Under the pieces are notes generated by a model. The model saw only the letters and a program-made list of their open reading frames with translations, was not told where the DNA came from and searched no databases. A stretch of 8,552 nt of DNA, from assembly GCA_002778715.1 (NCBI GenBank), contig PFAA01000024.1, positions 29,485 through 38,036 of the forward strand. The letters are read 5' to 3'. This DNA is from Candidatus Campbellbacteria bacterium CG10_big_fil_rev_8_21_14_0_10_35_52. Its GTDB lineage: Bacteria; Patescibacteriota; Minisyncoccia; Phycocordibacterales; UBA2163. Both the position numbers and the translations under genes were made by a program. This document shows positions 5,721-8,552 of this stretch, piece by piece (within the stretch, counting starts at the first letter, position 1; the number at the start of each line of letters is the position of its first letter).

Positions 5721-5746
5721 AAATCATACGATATATCGTATGATTT
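5721..5746. terminator. Perfect 26-bp palindrome between convergent genes
   Basis: AAATCATACGATA is followed at once by its exact reverse complement. As RNA it folds into a hairpin of 11 pairs with a central ATAT loop. On the plus strand it is followed by TGTTAGCTTTATT after ending in GATTT, which gives a modest terminator for the gene ending at 5671. It lies about 65 bases before the convergent ATPase stop, so it could serve both. A dimeric protein's binding site is the alternative. Confidence 0.5.
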
Positions 5747-5769
5747 TGTTAGCTTTATTGTTTAGATAC

Positions 5770-5816
5770 TGTTTAGGTTAAACCTAAACAAATCTTGTTT
5801 AGGTCAAACTTAAATA
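5770..5816 (+). repeat. Two tandem copies of a 21-base hairpin
   Basis: Copy 1 (5770-5790) is TGTTTAGGT, TAA, ACCTAAACA, a perfect 9-bp stem. Copy 2 (5796-5816) differs at three positions, and its changed stem bases form G-U wobbles on the plus strand, so the 9-bp hairpin persists there but not on the minus strand. A further TGTTTAGATAC at 5759-5769 looks like a partial copy. Copy 2 runs over the stop codon of the convergent ATPase gene. The unit spacing is 26 bases. It could be a double operator or a plus-strand RNA 3' structure. Confidence 0.55.
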
Positions 5817-8552
5817 GAACTTCGGATGGGGCCGGGATTATATTTCGCGCGGATTTCCATTTCCACTTCTTCTCTGTCTCTGCCATAAGTCAAATACGAA
5901 AGTTGTTTGAGATTTTCGGCGATTTCAAAATTTCCCTGCGCTGGTGGAAGTGTTTCAATATTAAATGGTTTTGCTGGTCTGCCGTCAACAAGCATTTTTA
6001 AATAAGCGTTCCTATTGTCTATATTCATAAGGTCATTTGCCGTAAATACCGGCTCAAATTGATTTTTGAGATATTCAGCGTCATCGGCGCCAACTCTGAA
6101 AGAGCATATTGAGCCGACATTGCCAAATACGGAATTTTTTATTTTATCATCAAGTTGAGCTATAAATTGATGCGCTATTGTAAGACCTAATTTATATTTT
6201 CTCGCTTCCGAGAGGATTGTGGAAATTGAATCGGTTGTGATATTTTGAAATTCATCCAAATATAAATAAAAGTCAGGGACTTCGTTTTGCGAGCCAGAGT
6301 GTATATTATCAACACGCGAAAGAGCCGCCATAAGAATCTTGCCAACAAGTATGAGACCTATAAGATGCGCGTTTATGTCTCCCAATCGTCCTTTTGCCAA
6401 ATTCACAAGCAAGATTTTACGCTCATCCATAATTTTTCTAAAATTAAAAGACGATTTGCTTTGGCCAATAATCGGTCGCATAATATCGTTTGCCATAAAT
6501 ACATCAAATTTATTTGTTATGTATGGAACAATGTTCGCAAGGCCTAAATCCCCTTTCGCCTTTTCCGCAACTTCTCGCCAAAACTGTGTAACTATAGGAT
6601 TATTACATTTTGAAATCTTCATTTCTCTAAACTCCGCATCAACTAAGACCCTGGATACATCAAGCAGTGTATTACCGCTTTCCGGATGTTCAATAACAAG
6701 CATTGTCGCATTTCTGAAATACTGTTCAAACATTGGTCCGCCCGCAATCTGCATATCAAACAACTTATTAAATATTGAGAGCATTTCATTTACAACAAAT
6801 GTTTTTTGCTCTGGAAACCTTTCATCATATTCAAGCATATTAAGAGCCATCGGCCGCTTTGTATAACCAGGGTCAAAATATATAACATCTTTCATCCTGT
6901 GTTTCGGCACTGCTCCAAGTATATCGTTAATATCAACGCCATGCGGGTCAATCACGCATACTCCGTCGCCGTTTTGAATATCTTGAAACGCCATATTTTT
7001 AAGCAATGTGGATTTACCGGTGCCTGTTTGACCTATAGCGTAAAAATGCCGTAAGCGGTCTTCGCGAGTAATATGGATTTCCGTTTCAGAATTTCTGTAT
7101 TTATTTATACCTAAAAGCGCTCCTTCATTTGGCATATCAAGCGGAGCTGGCGCTGTCCCGGCTTTTGACTGTTTTAATTCTCGCGATGAGCTAATGCCCG
7201 ATGATGGAAAATGATAAAGCGTAGTAATCTCTTTTAGATTAAGAGGTATTTTTTGGTCGTCTATAAACCTTCTGTATGAAAAATCGCGAAGCAACGCTCT
7301 CAAATCGCCGCGCTTTTGGTGTTTGAAAGAAAGAGCGTTTCCTTGAGATTCTTCAAATTGATTAAACGCCGCTTCAATATCAGATAATATTTTTTGGGCT
7401 CTTTCCAGCGTCCGAGCTGACGCTATTATGCGAAGATTAACTTTTGCGATAGGACTTGAAATTTTTTTAGTAATCTGCTCAACCGCTATTTGGTCAACAA
7501 TAAGAGGAGTATTTTTCTCATTTTTAGACGAATTACTTCCGAAAACTTCTTTAAACTCTTTAATGAATGAGCCCGTAATACTCTCTGGCATATCAATCGC
7601 TTTTTTTACGGATGTTCCTTTTTGAATCTTATCCAGCGCTGATTTATACTTTTTTGTGTAATAATCGCCCCCTGGATTGAATATAAGCTGAATTGCCGCG
7701 CCTTCGCCTTCTTTCTCAAGTTTAGAAAATGATGAGAGTAAAATATTGAGAGGGTCGTAATCAAATGTATCATATATTTTGAGAGGAAAAATTTCGTTCC
7801 GTATAACCTTGCCGTATGCCCCGACAGAAATACCTTGTTGATTAAAAATATTGTAATCATTTTTGTTTTCAACAACCTTCGCTTGCGGAAAAATTGAAAG
7901 AACTTGTTTCTCAAAAAGCTCTTTTTTCTCATCCGGTACGGCTACATAAAATATCGCTTCCTCTGTTTTGTTTGATACTGCAATTTCAAGCGCGATATGT
8001 TTTTTTTCGGATTTCTTTTTGCCTGATATAGCGAGCATTCCCGCGTATAATTGTTCCATTGACGAAATAAGTTCTTTTAGAGGTTTTTTCTCGTCATTTC
8101 CGCTTACGATAGCGCGCGGAAGAGCTATCTCAAAAAGCGTCATACTCAGTTGTTTCCATAAAGGACTTTTTTCTTTAAGCCCCGCTGCCGTAAAACCTTC
8201 TTTTATATACTCCACAAGAAAACGATGGAAGTCGTCTTCAATATGCGCGTCGCGCATTTTATTTACAATAGATAATGCGTTTTTAATTCCTCTATCACGC
8301 AGGATACCAAGAAGCTCTGACATTTTGTCATCATGCTCTTCAGGAGAAAGTTTTAGAATAATTTCGTTTTCTTGTTTTTCTGACAATTTATAATTCTCTT
8401 CCAAAATATCCTCTGTCTTTTCTTTTTTATACTCGCTGATTTGACGTTTTATTGCCTCATCGCGCGGCGCCGCTTCGGCGGCACCGCGCTCTACTCCCCC
8501 TGCTTCGCCTTCAATGACGGAGGTGCGACCTCCGTCAAGTTCTTTTTCATGG
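5810..8552 (-). CDS. Type IV secretion/conjugation DNA-pump ATPase, VirD4/HerA-like (5' end cut by window)
   Basis: A large P-loop ATPase of the VirD4/TraD-HerA group, which drives DNA through a membrane channel as a ring of six subunits. The frame is open from the window edge to the TAA at 5810-5812, 913 residues visible. No ATG occurs upstream of the TTG at 8404, so the true start lies beyond the window. Counted from that TTG: a region of about 440 residues, mostly alpha/beta and soluble; then HFYAIGQTGTGKST with Walker A at 458-466; VCVIDPHGVD; FYLYLDEFQNI with Walker B D717-E718; AHQF (744-747), the glutamine sensor motif; and FRVGADDAEYL near the end. No membrane segment is visible, so anchoring helices, if any, are upstream. 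Such ATPases are common on Patescibacteria chromosomes beside VirB4-type genes. The visible upstream stretch encodes a low-complexity Gly/Ala/Glu linker built from GC-rich palindromes. Role in conjugation or DNA uptake is inferred. Confidence 0.82.
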   Translation of the reverse strand, partial: HEKELDGGRTSVIEGEAGGVERGAAEAAPRDEAIKRQISEYKKEKTEDILEENYKLSEKQENEIILKLSPEEHDDKMSELLGILRDRGIKNALSIVNKMRDAHIEDDFHRFLVEYIKEGFTAAGLKEKSPLWKQLSMTLFEIALPRAIVSGNDEKKPLKELISSMEQLYAGMLAISGKKKSEKKHIALEIAVSNKTEEAIFYVAVPDEKKELFEKQVLSIFPQAKVVENKNDYNIFNQQGISVGAYGKVIRNEIFPLKIYDTFDYDPLNILLSSFSKLEKEGEGAAIQLIFNPGGDYYTKKYKSALDKIQKGTSVKKAIDMPESITGSFIKEFKEVFGSNSSKNEKNTPLIVDQIAVEQITKKISSPIAKVNLRIIASARTLERAQKILSDIEAAFNQFEESQGNALSFKHQKRGDLRALLRDFSYRRFIDDQKIPLNLKEITTLYHFPSSGISSSRELKQSKAGTAPAPLDMPNEGALLGINKYRNSETEIHITREDRLRHFYAIGQTGTGKSTLLKNMAFQDIQNGDGVCVIDPHGVDINDILGAVPKHRMKDVIYFDPGYTKRPMALNMLEYDERFPEQKTFVVNEMLSIFNKLFDMQIAGGPMFEQYFRNATMLVIEHPESGNTLLDVSRVLVDAEFREMKISKCNNPIVTQFWREVAEKAKGDLGLANIVPYITNKFDVFMANDIMRPIIGQSKSSFNFRKIMDERKILLVNLAKGRLGDINAHLIGLILVGKILMAALSRVDNIHSGSQNEVPDFYLYLDEFQNITTDSISTILSEARKYKLGLTIAHQFIAQLDDKIKNSVFGNVGSICSFRVGADDAEYLKNQFEPVFTANDLMNIDNRNAYLKMLVDGRPAKPFNIETLPPAQGNFEIAENLKQLSYLTYGRDREEVEMEIRAKYNPGPIRSSI
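8462..8537. repeat. Two GC-rich palindromes inside the ATPase frame
   Basis: Bases 8462-8489 form a 12-bp stem around a TTCG loop (plus strand) or CGAA loop (minus strand); the single C-A mismatch at 8468/8483 is a U-G wobble on the minus strand. Bases 8515-8537 form a perfect 10-bp stem with a GCG loop. I count 56 G/C in the 80 bases 8461-8540, far above the AT-rich surroundings. The stretch stays in frame and encodes Gly, Ala, Glu and Arg residues with no recognised fold. It resembles a palindromic repeat element inserted in a gene. Confidence 0.65.

Noticed and set aside
7968..8393. Plus-strand open frame of 141 codons opposite the ATPase gene
   Set aside because: Serine/phenylalanine-rich shadow of the lysine/glutamate-rich coding strand, as with the other long antisense frames in 5810-8404.
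8402..8404. TTG at 8404 as start of the ATPase gene
   Set aside because: The frame stays open to the window edge and no ATG lies in 8405-8552, so a start outside the window is more likely.

Overview
The window looks like an AT-rich chromosomal segment from a bacterium of the Candidate Phyla Radiation (Patescibacteria), most likely a Parcubacteria-type lineage. This is inferred from four things: the style of the IF3/L35/L20 proteins, a strongly modified nucleoside diphosphate kinase, a VirD4/HerA-type ATPase of the kind common in these genomes, and almost no Shine-Dalgarno sequences. The standard code fits: all nine genes end in TAA and no in-frame TGA interrupts a recognisable protein.

Layout: (1) 1-1155, plus strand: the conserved infC-rpmI-rplT translation cluster, with infC cut by the window edge. 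(2) 1156-1346: a gap between convergent genes holding an 88-base, Y-shaped inverted-repeat element. (3) 1347-3924, minus strand: a SLOG/LOG-like nucleotide-binding protein with its own -10 box, and upstream of it a two-gene unit in which a four-helix membrane protein overlaps a beta-CASP metallo-beta-lactamase-fold RNase by 8 bases. (4) 3925-4194: an intergenic region holding what I read as an undescribed structured RNA on the minus strand. It has a promoter, a G start, a 124-base multi-helix fold with paired ends, and a 17-bp hairpin after it. (5) 4195-4806, minus: an enlarged NDK. (6) 4877-5671, plus: an unrecognised gene with its own likely promoter, divergent from ndk. (7) 5672-5816: a perfect 26-bp palindrome and two tandem copies of a 21-base hairpin between convergent genes. 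(8) 5810-8552, minus: most of a large DNA-pumping ATPase of type IV secretion/conjugation type. Its reading frame runs off the window and passes through a GC-rich stretch made of two palindromes.

Functionally the left end is translation housekeeping, the middle is RNA and nucleotide metabolism, and the right end is DNA transfer or competence-like machinery. The most interesting signal is the minus-strand RNA at 4017-4140. The base-pairing pattern (G-U wobbles that become A-C mismatches on the other strand) fixes its direction, and its promoter places the first base exactly at the start of the closing stem. Second is the pair of GC-rich palindromes carried in frame inside the ATPase gene, which resembles a palindromic element inserted into coding sequence.
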